A stretch of 56,088 bases of DNA, from the NCBI RefSeq assembly GCF_001766835.1, contig NZ_LKEU01000026.1:1-56088 (forward strand), written 5' to 3'. The notes below the pieces were generated by a model. It made no database searches. It was not told the origin of the DNA and saw only the letters and a program-made list of their open reading frames with translations. The stretch comes from Acetobacterium wieringae (GTDB taxonomy: Bacteria; Bacillota; Clostridia; Eubacteriales; Eubacteriaceae). Positions 42,509 through 55,090 of this stretch are shown in pieces. Every line of letters begins with the position of its first letter. Positions within the stretch are counted from its first letter, which is position 1. A program made the position numbers and the translations under genes.

Positions 42509-42590
42509 ATCACACACCTTTTTGAAGTGATTATCCTTCATTTAAAACCATCCTTCTGCTAAAATCAATTGTCATTACATTTTACTTTTT

Positions 42591-43571
42591 TTATTTCCCA
42601 TTTACATGATACTCGTCATTTTTTATTTTTCCATAGGCAATCATTGGGCTCTTTTTTAGAATGGTCAGCGAACTGACCTGATAAAGAACGATCCCATCAT
42701 ATTTGGCGATGCAGGTTTGTAGAACCTTGCCAAAATAATCTTTGATTACACCCAGGTTCTCGCCTTTTAAAAACGGCTCACCGGCTTTTTTATTGGGGTA
42801 CCAGCATCCGGTGACTTGGGCATCTTCATAAACGGCATCCACCACCTCTTGCTGTTTACCTGCGGATGTCCGCATCGGCTCAGCCAAAACCTTTAGATAG
42901 CGCAAGACATTTTTAACATCTTCCTGGTATTTTTTTATCTCATCTTCAGACCAACGGGCTTCGCCGCCCCGTTCAATCAAAATGCCGGGAATCCCCATCG
43001 AACCGGCATAATTATAGGCGCCACTGGTAGCCAGATAGGATTTAACCCGATAGGGCACCAATACCGCCGCGGCCATGGCCTCAGACTCACTGACGACTAC
43101 CTCTTTGGCCGCACCGACATAATAAACGTAAGGGGTCAGCGACTCATAACCATCCCCGGCATGAAGGTCAATCAAGCGATCGGCTTTTTTAAAAAACATT
43201 TCTGTTAAAAAAGCCGCCAGCTTATCGCCGGTTGTGCCGTCCGGATCACCCGGAAAAATCCGGTTGAGGTTTTTTCCATCCTCAGCCACCACACTCATCG
43301 TCCGGTTTTCAAATCCGCTGATATTGACCGGATGAATGATGATCAGGCAGCCGGCTACTGTTTCTGGCGTGATTTCCTGAGCCAGACGAATCGCTGTTTC
43401 GATTCCGGTATATTCGGCGTTATGGACTCCGCCGGTAATCAGCACGGTTTTTCCGGCACTTTGGCCATTAATAATGGTCACCGGCATTTTAAGCTCCGTT
43501 TTGGGCACCGCCACGTAGCCGGAAACCTTTGTTCCTTTTTTTGCCACCAGATTATCAATTACTATTTCCAA
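42591..43571 (-). CDS. Succinylglutamate desuccinylase/aspartoacylase (M14) family protein
   Basis: A 326-aa zinc hydrolase. H50 and E53 (GGVHNAEYTG) and H137 (IDLHAGDG) form the expected metal site, and NLNRIFPGD is the family's substrate loop. Related enzymes remove acyl groups from amino acids or trim peptides. Start is TTG at 43571, which lies 7 nt after GGAGG; no ATG fits. Placed upstream of a LysR gene and a nickel/peptide importer, it may process the imported compound. Confidence 0.82.
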   Translation of the reverse strand: MEIVIDNLVAKKGTKVSGYVAVPKTELKMPVTIINGQSAGKTVLITGGVHNAEYTGIETAIRLAQEITPETVAGCLIIIHPVNISGFENRTMSVVAEDGKNLNRIFPGDPDGTTGDKLAAFLTEMFFKKADRLIDLHAGDGYESLTPYVYYVGAAKEVVVSESEAMAAAVLVPYRVKSYLATSGAYNYAGSMGIPGILIERGGEARWSEDEIKKYQEDVKNVLRYLKVLAEPMRTSAGKQQEVVDAVYEDAQVTGCWYPNKKAGEPFLKGENLGVIKDYFGKVLQTCIAKYDGIVLYQVSSLTILKKSPMIAYGKIKNDEYHVNGK

Positions 43572-43648
43572 GTGTCTTCCTCCTTTTGTCAAATAAAAAA
43601 TACTTTATAAACTCATTTTTAGCTTTTTAAAATATCTAATCTAAAAAC

Positions 43649-43682
43649 GAGACCGTAATTCCGTTCTGGGAATTACGGTCTC
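43649..43682 (-). terminator. Terminator of the methyltransferase gene
   Basis: GAGACCGTAATTCC pairs perfectly with GGAATTACGGTCTC around a 6-nt loop, followed by GTTTTTAG on the minus strand. Confidence 0.88.
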
Positions 43683-43703
43683 ACCAGTTTATTTTAGCGC
43701 AAT

Positions 43704-44462
43704 TTATTTTTCGGCAAAAATCATAAACATCGGGGTGGACGCATAATTGATCTGTTCTTCCTGATCCCAGACTACCGCACCAATCCCCTGTTCAACCATG
43801 ACCTTATTAAAACCGGTATTAATCAGAATTGCTGCATCCCACTGGGGCCGCATGGTTCGGCTCAGCGGCAGATTCATGGCAATTTCTTCCATCGCTTTAG
43901 TATCGGTCTTGATATAGTGGTCATTAACCCCTGCTTCTTCCGATTTAATCCGATCGTTAAAGTATTCCTGTCGTTTTTCTCCATCATAAAGATGGAGATA
44001 CCAGTTGGCATCAAAATTCAGGATCCTACCGCCTGGCGCCAGTACCCGATGCCATTCTTTATAGGCTTCATCCGGACGTTCCAGATTCCAGGTCAGGTTC
44101 CGGGTAACAATCAGATCAAAACTGTTATCTGCAAAGCTTAAATGATGAGCATCCATCTGCATAAAATTGATTTGATTCCGGTAATAACCGGCATTTTGTT
44201 TAGCCTTATGGAGCATGGCATCGGTGTAGTCTACCGCGGTTACATCATAGCCACAGGAGGCCATTGTAATGGCAAAGAAACCCGGGCCGGTGCCAATATC
44301 CAAAACTTTAAGCTTACGGCCAATCACGGCTGGCTTATAACGATTGATCAGTTCTTTCCAGACATCCATTTTGTAGCTGTTCAGCTCCGCCACATTGACC
44401 TCAGAATAACCTTCTGAACGTTTATCCCAATAATTTTCCACTTTTTCAAGAATGTTTTCCAT
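43704..44462 (-). CDS. Class I SAM-dependent methyltransferase
   Basis: A 252-aa methyltransferase. Motif I LKVLDIGTGPGFFAI binds SAM, VTAVDYTDAML is motif II, and NSFDLIVTRNLTWNLERP covers the acceptor side. The family is type 11 (UbiE-like) and the substrate cannot be read. Start ATG at 44462 follows AGGGG at 7 nt; the longer frame upstream lacks a site. Similar methyltransferases occur near nickel-type importers in Clostridia by my recollection, but a link here is unproven since a terminator follows the gene. Confidence 0.86.
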   Translation of the reverse strand: MENILEKVENYWDKRSEGYSEVNVAELNSYKMDVWKELINRYKPAVIGRKLKVLDIGTGPGFFAITMASCGYDVTAVDYTDAMLHKAKQNAGYYRNQINFMQMDAHHLSFADNSFDLIVTRNLTWNLERPDEAYKEWHRVLAPGGRILNFDANWYLHLYDGEKRQEYFNDRIKSEEAGVNDHYIKTDTKAMEEIAMNLPLSRTMRPQWDAAILINTGFNKVMVEQGIGAVVWDQEEQINYASTPMFMIFAEK

Positions 44463-44693
44463 TATTATTCCCCTTTTTTGCCTGATACAATAAAAAAAGC
44501 CATAAAGAAACAAGCCGATCTTCTGATCGAAATGAGTCTTCATGACTTTCTTGTATATACGTGTATTTAATTTAGCCGTATTTTCTCATAATCTTCTTGT
44601 TCTGTCAAGGACTATTCTTTTGGGAACTAAGACAAACCTCTTCAAATTTTACAGAATAGTAATTTTAGAAAGAAAAAATTTGTATTTTATGGT
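44463..44693. other. Intergenic region with a candidate promoter
   Basis: Minus-strand TTGACA near 44605 followed after 18 bp by AAAATA may drive the methyltransferase gene. Nothing else was recognised in these 230 bp, including no clear terminator for the MATE gene. Confidence 0.4.
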
Positions 44694-46109
44694 TTATTCG
44701 AAACCCTCCAGGGCATTAAGTCGTTTAAATTCACCCATCCAGTCGCCTTTAAAATAATAGATCGCCATTCCCAATGCCGTGGATGCCCAGGTAATCGGAT
44801 AGGTCATGGCAATCCCGGTAATACTCTGATTGGATGCCATAATCATAAACAGCAGCACGGTCCGTAATACACAGATATTGGTTAAAATAATCACCATCGG
44901 GGGCACCGCTTTACCGGCTCCGCGAATGGTGCCACCCAGCACTTCCAGAATCAGGTAAACAAAATAAAACGGTACCGTCACCGAAATAATCTGAACCCCC
45001 AAATCAAGGACCCCCGGATCACTGTTGATGGCACTGAAGGCCTGACGGCCAAAAGCCAGTACCAGGGCGCTCATAAGGGCAGTGACCCCGATCCCCATGG
45101 CCAAACAGACCCGGGTGCCTTTTTTAACCCGTTCATATTCACTGGCTCCCAGATTTTGACTGGTAAAGGTTGAAATCGCCTGACCAAAAGCCAGAATTGG
45201 CAGATAAATTAGTAGTTCGACTTTAAAATAGGCCGTAAAAGCCGCAATTGAATCAATCCCCAAGCTATTGACATGAAATTGGACAAAAACATTGGACACC
45301 GTAATAACTAACGCTTGCAGACCACTGGGGACACCAATTTTTAAAATCTTGCTTAACAACTGGACATCCATCCGAATCTTTTTCCACTCCAGCCGGGATT
45401 CCGGCTCCAGACGCATCAGGTAAAGAAGCGCCAATCCGGCAGCCACTGATTGCGAAAATAAAGTCGCCAGGGCAACGCCGACTACACCGTTTTTAAAAAG
45501 GAAAATAAAAATTGCATCCATCACTACATTGACCAAACCGCCAATCAGTTGGATATGCATGGTGGTTTTTGAATCGCCCAGGGCCCGGATAATCCCAGCG
45601 GCCATATTATAGGTGACTAATGTAATAATGCTGATAAAGTATACCCGGACATAGGAAACCGCCATACCCATGATCTCATCTGGCGTATTAATCATCTTAA
45701 GAAAATAGGGTGCCCCAATCAGTCCGATCACCATCATGATCAGACCACAGATAAAAGCCAACCCTACGGTTGTATGAATCACCTTTTTTAATTCACGTCT
45801 CTTGCCACTACCAAATACATAAGCGGTCACCGCACTGGAACCGACCGACATACCCGAAAAAAAGCCAACCAGACAGGTGACAAATAAGGTACTGGCACCG
45901 ACTGCAGCGGCTGCTTCCTTACCCAAAAAATTACCCACGTAGATCAGATCAACGGTATTGTAAAGTTGCTGAATAAAGCTGGTTCCCAATAGCGGCAGGG
46001 CAAAAAATAGTAACTTCTTCCAAATGACTCCTTTGGTTAAACTATTGTTTTTTATACCTTTACCCTCCTTATTTGCTGATCCATTTAAACTGTTAATAAA
46101 AAAAGCCAT
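44694..46109 (-). CDS. MATE family efflux transporter
   Basis: A protein of about 450-471 aa with twelve membrane helices, resembling the NorM/DinF-like MATE branch (LTKGVIWKKLLFFALPLLGTSFIQQLYNTVDLIYVG region). It exports drugs or other cationic compounds using a Na+ or H+ gradient. The start is problematic: the only in-frame ATG, at 46109, lies inside a terminator hairpin and lacks a ribosome binding site. A strong site AAGGAGG (46064-46070) is followed at 8 nt by ATA (46055), so an ATA start or a mutated ATG is possible. Confidence 0.85.
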   Translation of the reverse strand: MAFFINSLNGSANKEGKGIKNNSLTKGVIWKKLLFFALPLLGTSFIQQLYNTVDLIYVGNFLGKEAAAAVGASTLFVTCLVGFFSGMSVGSSAVTAYVFGSGKRRELKKVIHTTVGLAFICGLIMMVIGLIGAPYFLKMINTPDEIMGMAVSYVRVYFISIITLVTYNMAAGIIRALGDSKTTMHIQLIGGLVNVVMDAIFIFLFKNGVVGVALATLFSQSVAAGLALLYLMRLEPESRLEWKKIRMDVQLLSKILKIGVPSGLQALVITVSNVFVQFHVNSLGIDSIAAFTAYFKVELLIYLPILAFGQAISTFTSQNLGASEYERVKKGTRVCLAMGIGVTALMSALVLAFGRQAFSAINSDPGVLDLGVQIISVTVPFYFVYLILEVLGGTIRGAGKAVPPMVIILTNICVLRTVLLFMIMASNQSITGIAMTYPITWASTALGMAIYYFKGDWMGEFKRLNALEGFE

Positions 46110-46144
46110 GAAAGTTAATCACACTTAACCTTCATGGCTTTTTC
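46098..46144 (-). terminator. Terminator or attenuator at the MATE gene start
   Basis: AAAAAGCCATGAA pairs with TTCATGGCTTTTT, followed by seven T's on the minus strand. It lies between a good promoter (46205-46234) and the MATE reading frame. It may end the PTS operon or attenuate MATE transcription. Confidence 0.75.
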
Positions 46145-46204
46145 TATTGATGTTCAGATCAATAAAAATGTTATCCTCTTCGTTTTTAGATCCAACCAGA
46201 AATA

Positions 46205-46234
46205 TTATACGTTAAATTATTATCAATTGTCAAT
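46205..46234 (-). promoter_or_regulatory. Candidate promoter of the MATE gene
   Basis: Minus strand TTGACA (46229-46234), 18-bp spacer, TATAAT (46205-46210). It sits just after the PTS IIB stop codon and 60 nt before the attenuator-like hairpin. Confidence 0.7.
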
Positions 46235-46235
46235 T

Positions 46236-46520
46236 CTATTTTTTTAATATCTCAATCAATTGATCAATGGTACTTTGTAAATTAATTCCCGTTAAAAAAG
46301 CCCGGCCATTAATCACTGGAATATCAATGTCCCCTTCTAATTGACAAGTACAGACAATCGCATCCGGATGCAGTTCCTGATACTTTGTAAAAGCATCAAC
46401 CGCTTTGGCTTGAACGGTTTGACATTCAATCCCATTTTCCTGAGCAATTTGTTCAATTTTTTTGGCAACTACAGTTGATGTTGCCAGGGCCGTTCCACAC
46501 GCAACTAAAACAAGTTTCAT
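46236..46520 (-). CDS. PTS IIB component, galactitol type
   Basis: A 94-aa protein. It begins MKLVLVACGTALATSTVV, where C8 is the phosphorylated cysteine of the galactitol/ascorbate-type IIB family. It would take phosphate from a IIA and pass it to sugar bound in a IIC. ATG at 46520 has GAGGGA upstream. It is the last gene of a IIA-rpe-IIB unit and there is no IIC gene in the window. Confidence 0.88.
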   Translation of the reverse strand: MKLVLVACGTALATSTVVAKKIEQIAQENGIECQTVQAKAVDAFTKYQELHPDAIVCTCQLEGDIDIPVINGRAFLTGINLQSTIDQLIEILKK

Positions 46521-46547
46521 TATACTTCCCTCTTTCAATTTTAGAAT

Positions 46548-47198
46548 TTATCCCTGAATGATTTTTCTAAATTGTCGCATATTCTCTTTCATATCGCCTT
46601 TAAATAAACACGATCCAGAAACAATGACATCGGCTCCAGCTGTTACCACTTCTTTTAAGGTATCAAAATTAATCCCGCCGTCAACCTGAAGTTTTATATC
46701 TCGTTCACCAATCATTTGGCGACACGCTCTTATTTTTTCGGTACTGGCTGGAAGATAACGTTGTCCGCCAAAACCAGGATAAACACACATAATCAGAATC
46801 ATCCTGACCTGATCAAGGTAGGGTTCAATCACCTCTAAAGGGGTATCGGGCGACACCACCAGGCCCGGTTTGATACCCTTATTGACAATGGCGTCAATAC
46901 ACGCCTGAATCTCTCCATCCGATTCCACGTGAACCGTAATGATATCTGCTCCTGCATCAGCAAAACGGTCAATATACTTAAGCGGTTCGCTAATCATCAA
47001 ATGGACATCAAAAGGAATGTCTACCGTTTTTCGCAGCTGCGCCACCTGATCCGGCCCAATGGTAATATTGGGAACAAAGTGACCATCCATAATATCCACA
47101 TGGAGGTAGTCGGCGCCACTCTTCTCAACTTCTTTAAGATCCCGTTCCAGATTGGCAAAATCTGCACTGAGCATCGATGGTGCTATTTTTATATTCAT
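46548..47198 (-). CDS. rpe: Ribulose-phosphate 3-epimerase
   Basis: A 216-aa TIM barrel that interconverts ribulose 5-phosphate and xylulose 5-phosphate. Motifs seen: IAPSMLSADFANL, HVDIMDGHFVPNIT (metal-binding His and Asp), DVHLMI, MCVYPGFGGQ and LQVDGGIN. It lies between PTS IIA and IIB genes, suggesting a pathway for a pentitol or related sugar, where the epimerase feeds pentose phosphates to glycolysis. Relatives such as allulose-6-phosphate epimerase (AlsE) share these motifs. Confidence 0.92.
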   Translation of the reverse strand: MNIKIAPSMLSADFANLERDLKEVEKSGADYLHVDIMDGHFVPNITIGPDQVAQLRKTVDIPFDVHLMISEPLKYIDRFADAGADIITVHVESDGEIQACIDAIVNKGIKPGLVVSPDTPLEVIEPYLDQVRMILIMCVYPGFGGQRYLPASTEKIRACRQMIGERDIKLQVDGGINFDTLKEVVTAGADVIVSGSCLFKGDMKENMRQFRKIIQG

Positions 47199-47253
47199 TT
47201 AGTTTCTCTTTCTCTGTTTGGTTATTTTCACAATAAATCATCACACAACATTT

Positions 47254-47706
47254 TTATAAAAATGTATTAATTAAATTGTAGATATCCCGTGGTTCTTTGG
47301 CATCCCTGATTTTTTTGAGCATTTTTTCATTTTGAATGATGGTAATAATTGTCTGTAATATACGCAGTTGTTTTTCAGGATTACTGATGGCCAGTAAAAA
47401 AACAATCTGAACCGGGATGCTTTCTTTCGGGTTACCCATACCTGCAAAAACAATGGTGTTTTTAAGCGTTAAGATTGAAATACTTTCTTTTAATACATAT
47501 TTCGCTTCAGTATGAGGCAACGCCACGCCGATTTTTGTTGGTAATCCCGTTGGAAAAATCCGTTCTCTTTCGATTGCGGCATCAATAAATTCCTCCGTAA
47601 TACAGCCCTTTTCCAAGAGTGGTTTGGCTGCTAAGGCAATGGCATCAAATTGATCCTTAACCAGACAACTGACCTGAATGCGATCGACTTGGATTAATGA
47701 GCCCAT
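47254..47706 (-). CDS. PTS IIA component, fructose/galactitol type
   Basis: A 150-aa PTS EIIA type-2 domain. The phosphorylated histidine is in GVALPHTEAKYV near residue 67, and the region NPKESIPVQIVFLLAI is typical. It would receive phosphate from HPr and pass it to the IIB of the same operon. Its ATG overlaps the stop codon of a short upstream reading frame (TAATG) and has no good ribosome binding site of its own, suggesting coupled translation. Confidence 0.88.
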   Translation of the reverse strand: MGSLIQVDRIQVSCLVKDQFDAIALAAKPLLEKGCITEEFIDAAIERERIFPTGLPTKIGVALPHTEAKYVLKESISILTLKNTIVFAGMGNPKESIPVQIVFLLAISNPEKQLRILQTIITIIQNEKMLKKIRDAKEPRDIYNLINTFL

Positions 47707-47759
47707 TATTCTTTTTCAACTGGCACGGTCTTTTTTTCTTTATTCAAAATGGTTTTCAC
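47706..47759 (-). CDS. 17-codon leader ORF coupled to PTS IIA
   Basis: GTG at 47759, GGAG upstream at about 9 nt, then 17 codons giving MKTILNKEKKTVPVEKE, stop TAA overlapping the IIA ATG. The lysine-rich product has no recognised function. The arrangement fits a leader peptide used for translational coupling, or a short membrane-free microprotein. It could also be chance. Confidence 0.5.
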   Translation of the reverse strand: MKTILNKEKKTVPVEKE

Positions 47760-47784
47760 CGTAGTTCTCTCCTTTTTTTGATCT

Positions 47785-47813
47785 ATTTTATCATGCCATC
47801 CACGTTTTGTCAC
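47785..47813 (-). promoter_or_regulatory. Candidate promoter of the IIA-rpe-IIB operon
   Basis: Minus strand GTGACA (47808-47813), 17-bp spacer, TAAAAT (47785-47790), 25 nt before the leader ORF. Confidence 0.6.
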
Positions 47814-47834
47814 TTTTTTCGATCCATTAACACT

Positions 47835-47849
47835 GGACAACGTTTGCAA
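47835..47849 (-). promoter_or_regulatory. Candidate cre site (CcpA)
   Basis: The minus strand reads TTGCAAACGTTGTCC, matching the cre consensus WTGNAANCGNWNNCW at every fixed position but the last. It lies about 22 bp upstream of the -35 box of the PTS operon. Confidence 0.5.
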
Positions 47850-47872
47850 TTTTTTAACCTCAAATTCATAAA

Positions 47873-47914
47873 AAACACACCCTGTTTACTTAAATTAATA
47901 TCAAAACAGGGTGT
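47873..47914 (-). terminator. Terminator of gyrA
   Basis: AACACCCTGTTT pairs with AAACAGGGTGT around a 17-nt loop, followed by GTTTTTTATG on the minus strand, just after the gyrA stop codon. Confidence 0.85.
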
Positions 47915-47922
47915 TGAGTAAT

Positions 47923-50433
47923 TTATTCTTTTTCAGTTGAATTGACAAGTGTCATCTGGTTTTCTCCATTTTCTCCATCTTCTTCAAGATCATCAACCGG
48001 ATCTTCTTTGTAGACTTTGGAAATCGTCGCAATGGATTCATCCGGACTTAATTTCATCAGACGAACGCCCTGGGTATTACGGCCCACGGCACTGATATCA
48101 TTACCTTCCAGTTTGATCACAACGCCCTGATTATTAATCATCATAATCTCGCCATCCCGACTGATCACGCAAAAGCCCACCAGTTCCCCGGTTTTTTTGG
48201 TGACCTTGTAGGTTTGAACGCCTTTGCCGCCCCGTTTCTGAGGACGATACAGATCCGATGCACTCAGCTTGCCATAGCCGTTTTCGCTGACACAAAGAAC
48301 AAAGAGTTCTTCTTTGACAATATCCATACCAACCACCACGTCATCTTCCCGAAGCTCAATCCCCCGAACCCCAATGGAGGTTCGACTAATTGGTCGCACT
48401 TCTTCGGAATTAAAGCGGATCGCATAGCCACATTGGGTTCCCATGACGATTTCTTCGTCCTGTTCAACCAGACGCACATTAATCAGCTCATCCCCTTCGC
48501 GCAGGTTAATGGCAATGATCCCATTTTTACGGGAGGTGTCATATTCGGTCAGATCGGTTTTCTTAATAATCCCCTGTTTGGTGGCCATAATCAGATATTT
48601 ATCAGCGGTAAACTCTTTAACCGGAATCATCGTCGCAATCTGTTCACCTTCCTCTAATGGCAGCAGGTTGACAATGGCGGTGCCTCGGGCGGTTCGTCCG
48701 CCTTCAGGAATTTCGAAGGCTTTTAAGCGATAGACCTTACCCAGGTTGGTAAAGAACATCAGATAATGATGGGTGGTGGTCGTAAAGAGATGTTCGACAA
48801 AATCATTTTCTCGGGTGCTCAGCGCCGTGATCCCTTTACCACCTCGTTTTTGTGACCGGTAATTGTCAGCCGTAATGCGCTTCACATAACCGATATGGGT
48901 CATGGTGATGACCACTTCTTCTTCTTTGATTAAATCTTCGATTTCAAAATCTTCGACGTCAATATCAAAGGATGTGCGTCGTTTGTCGCCATATTTTTCT
49001 TTGATTTCAATCAGTTCTTCTTTGATAATATTAAGAACCAGTTGACCATCGGCCAAAATGGCTTTTAATTTGGCAATGGTTAACATGATTTCTTTATATT
49101 CTTCTTCAATTTTTTCCCGTTCCAGACCGGTTAAACGCTGGAGACGCATGTCCAGAATCGCCTGAGCCTGAATTTCCGAAAGCTTAAATCGCTCAATCAA
49201 TTGCTCTTTGGCAGCCTTGCCATCGGCAGCGGCTCGGATTAATTTAATCACCTCGTCAATATGATCGAGCGCAATTTTTAAACCTTCTAAAATATGAGCT
49301 CGGGCTTCGGCTTTTTTAAGTTCAAAAATCGTTCGTCTGGTGATGATTTCTTTCTGATGCTCAATATAGTGAAAGAGGATCTCTTTTAGATTCAGCACCT
49401 TCGGCTCATTATTGACCAACGCCAGCATAATCACCCCAAAGGTTTCCTGGAGTTGGGTATGTTTATATAATTGATTTAAAATGATCGTTTCGTTGGCATC
49501 CCGTTTTAAATCAATGATGATCGACATCCCTTTTTTAAGATCAGACTCATCTCTTAAATCGGAAATCCCTTCAATTTTTTTCTCTTTAACCAACTCGGCA
49601 ATTTTTTCAACCAGCTTGGATTTATTGACCATATAAGGAATTTCGGTAATGATAATCTGTTTCTTACCTTTTTTAGTGGTAACAACGTCGACCTTGCCAC
49701 GTACTTTGATTCGGCCGCGACCGGTGCGATAAGCGCTTTTAATCCCAGATTTTCCAAGGACAATTCCGGCAGTGGGAAAATCGGGCCCTTTGACATATTT
49801 CATCAGCTCATCAATACTAATATCCGGGTCATCAATAAAGGCCATGGTACCATCGATGATTTCACCCAGATTATGGGGCGGAATATTGGTGGCCATCCCG
49901 ACGGCAATCCCGGAGGAACCATTAACCAGCAAATTTGGAAACTTTGAGGGTAAAACCATCGGTTCTTTTTCTGATTCATCAAAGTTAGGACCAAAATCCA
50001 CCGTTTCTTTGTTGATATCCCGCAGCATTTCCACCGTAATTTTGCCCATTTTGGCTTCAGTATAACGCATTGCTGCCGGGCTGTCACCATCCACTGAACC
50101 AAAGTTTCCCTGACCATTGACCAGCAAATAACGGGTCGACCAATCCTGGGCCATCCGCACCATCGCATCATAAACCGATGAATCACCATGGGGGTGATAC
50201 TTACCTAAAACATCCCCGACAATACGGGCTGATTTTCGAAAGGGTTTGTCCGGCGTCAGACCCAGCTCACTCATGGCAAAGATAATCCGGCGATGCACTG
50301 GTTTTAAGCCATCCCGAACATCCGGTAAGGCTCGACCTATGATGACACTCATGGCGTAGTCAATATAGGAAGTTTTCATTTCTTCTTCAATATTAATCGA
50401 TTTTACCCGATCAAATTCAATTATTTCTTGCAT
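47923..50433 (-). CDS. gyrA: DNA gyrase subunit A
   Basis: An 836-aa subunit that cuts and rejoins DNA. The catalytic tyrosine is in [10 protein letters not shown] near residue 123; the quinolone region [22 protein letters not shown] is complete with serine and alanine/aspartate-type positions normal. The C-terminal beta-pinwheel includes the GyrA box QKRGGKG (two copies, a full one at about residues 530 and another near 738). The end is acidic ([10 protein letters not shown]). It lies 20 bp after gyrB. Confidence 0.97.
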   Translation of the reverse strand: MQEIIEFDRVKSINIEEEMKTSYIDYAMSVIIGRALPDVRDGLKPVHRRIIFAMSELGLTPDKPFRKSARIVGDVLGKYHPHGDSSVYDAMVRMAQDWSTRYLLVNGQGNFGSVDGDSPAAMRYTEAKMGKITVEMLRDINKETVDFGPNFDESEKEPMVLPSKFPNLLVNGSSGIAVGMATNIPPHNLGEIIDGTMAFIDDPDISIDELMKYVKGPDFPTAGIVLGKSGIKSAYRTGRGRIKVRGKVDVVTTKKGKKQIIITEIPYMVNKSKLVEKIAELVKEKKIEGISDLRDESDLKKGMSIIIDLKRDANETIILNQLYKHTQLQETFGVIMLALVNNEPKVLNLKEILFHYIEHQKEIITRRTIFELKKAEARAHILEGLKIALDHIDEVIKLIRAAADGKAAKEQLIERFKLSEIQAQAILDMRLQRLTGLEREKIEEEYKEIMLTIAKLKAILADGQLVLNIIKEELIEIKEKYGDKRRTSFDIDVEDFEIEDLIKEEEVVITMTHIGYVKRITADNYRSQKRGGKGITALSTRENDFVEHLFTTTTHHYLMFFTNLGKVYRLKAFEIPEGGRTARGTAIVNLLPLEEGEQIATMIPVKEFTADKYLIMATKQGIIKKTDLTEYDTSRKNGIIAINLREGDELINVRLVEQDEEIVMGTQCGYAIRFNSEEVRPISRTSIGVRGIELREDDVVVGMDIVKEELFVLCVSENGYGKLSASDLYRPQKRGGKGVQTYKVTKKTGELVGFCVISRDGEIMMINNQGVVIKLEGNDISAVGRNTQGVRLMKLSPDESIATISKVYKEDPVDDLEEDGENGENQMTLVNSTEKE

Positions 50434-50453
50434 TTAACAGTACTCCTTCTTGA

Positions 50454-53483
<3,030 letters not shown>

Positions 53484-53502
<19 letters not shown>

Positions 53503-53723
53503 GGTTTTCCGATCCCTTTTACCTGCAGGGTATCATAATCTTTTATTTCGACCAGATCACCATCTCTGATCTTTTTATTTCTCTGGGTACACAACTCCCC
53601 ATTCACCCGAATCAAGCCGTCTAAAATCATCAATTTGACATCACTGCCATTACCGACAATGCCAGCATATTTGATCAGTTGATCAATTTTTATGAACTCC
53701 GTGTTAATTTCAATTATTTGCAT
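53484..53723 (-). CDS. S4-domain RNA-binding protein (YaaA/RlbA type)
   Basis: A 79-aa protein with one S4 fold: IKIDQLIKYAGIVGNGSDVKLMI and GLIRVNGELCTQRNKKI are the RNA-binding helices and loop. In Firmicutes this gene lies between dnaN and recF, as here. B. subtilis YaaA is linked to ribosome assembly. The upstream 220 bp are AT-rich and probably hold a promoter. Confidence 0.92.
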
Positions 53724-53944
53724 ATTTTTCCCCGCCCATTACATTTTTGACAAAAATGAAAGAGCATTACACGAATCCCCTTTATTTATACCAAAATTGA
53801 TTAAATTTTTATATGTTTATCTATGAACCAAGCTATTATAACATAAAAATAAAAAATAGTCTAAAAATTCAATGAATCATTTACATAATTCTGATTTTTT
53901 AAACTACTTTTAATACTACTATTTATTTTTATCTTATTGATAAT
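53724..53944. other. AT-rich gap between dnaN and the S4 gene
   Basis: No gene, clear terminator or DnaA box is seen. A TATAAC-like string occurs near 53835, but promoters cannot be assigned with confidence. Confidence 0.35.
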
Positions 53945-55057
53945 TTAATTCTCTTCTGCAATCCGAACCGGAAGAATCAAATAAATAAAGTCATTCCCTG
54001 TCATCGGCAGTAAAACCCCCGGACCAACCGAAGTGGTCATATCAATCATCAGTTCTTCACCTTCAATCACCCGCAAAGCTTCAATGAGAAATTTGGAGTT
54101 AAAGGCAATTTTTAAAGATTCACCCCGATTTTCGATGGGAATCACTTCAAACACATCCCCGATTTCCGCATTGGATGTTAAAATCAGCTGGTCTTGATTA
54201 AAATCCATTTTGATTAAGTTGTTTTTACCTTCCCGAGCGAGTAGCGCTGCCCGTTCACTGCTTTCGAGTAATAATCGGCGATTGACTTTAACTTGAGTCG
54301 TTTTTTCGCCAGGTATAATCTGCTTGTAATTAATAAAGTCCCCTTCCAGCAGTCGGGAGGTAAATTGAGTATTGTCCATTTCAAAAAATATCTGATTTTT
54401 TGAAAATTTAACGACCACATCGCCACTATAATTGACCAGAACCTTATTGATTTCAGAAAGCGATTTAGACGGGATAATGACACTAAGGTCTTCTGCCACC
54501 GGATTTTTTATTTTCCCGGCTCTGAGTGCCAGACGATAGCCATCAAGCGCAATCAAATGAATGTCATCATCATGCAGTTCTATTTTTACACCGGTTAAAA
54601 CCGGAATATTCTCATTGGTAGCCACCGAAAATAAGGTACCTTTGATCAGTTCTTTTAAAACACTTGCTTCGATGGTAAAAATATGATCATCGATCACTTC
54701 GGGGAATTCCGGGAATTCTTCATCTGACAATCCTTTAAGGGTAAAGTTTGATAACAGGCATTCTATTTTTATCTGATGGTGCTCATCACTTTCAAAGAAA
54801 ATATCAGAACCGGACATTTTACGAATCAATTCACTAATGATGTTGGCAGTTAAAACAATTTCACCGCTTCTTTCTACTTCAGCTGGAATCGTAACTTCAA
54901 CACCAATTTCCATATCGGTACTTCTTAATAATAATTTATTATCAGAGGCACTAAAAAGAATTCCCTCCAATATTTTCATGGTTGTTTTTGATGAAACTGC
55001 CTTTTGAGCAATGGATATCGCAGCTATTAAACTTTCTTTTGAACAATTGAATTTCAT
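53945..55057 (-). CDS. dnaN: DNA polymerase III beta subunit (sliding clamp)
   Basis: A 370-aa ring-forming clamp. It starts MKFNCSKESLIAAISIAQKAV, with three repeated clamp folds, and ends with the LPVRI tail (FIYLILPVRIAEEN) that closes the subunit. Length is normal. It follows dnaA after a 196-bp gap containing origin-like sequences. Confidence 0.96.
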   Translation of the reverse strand: MKFNCSKESLIAAISIAQKAVSSKTTMKILEGILFSASDNKLLLRSTDMEIGVEVTIPAEVERSGEIVLTANIISELIRKMSGSDIFFESDEHHQIKIECLLSNFTLKGLSDEEFPEFPEVIDDHIFTIEASVLKELIKGTLFSVATNENIPVLTGVKIELHDDDIHLIALDGYRLALRAGKIKNPVAEDLSVIIPSKSLSEINKVLVNYSGDVVVKFSKNQIFFEMDNTQFTSRLLEGDFINYKQIIPGEKTTQVKVNRRLLLESSERAALLAREGKNNLIKMDFNQDQLILTSNAEIGDVFEVIPIENRGESLKIAFNSKFLIEALRVIEGEELMIDMTTSVGPGVLLPMTGNDFIYLILPVRIAEEN

Positions 55058-55090
55058 AAATAATCCCTCCTATTTTTTTAAAAAACCCCT

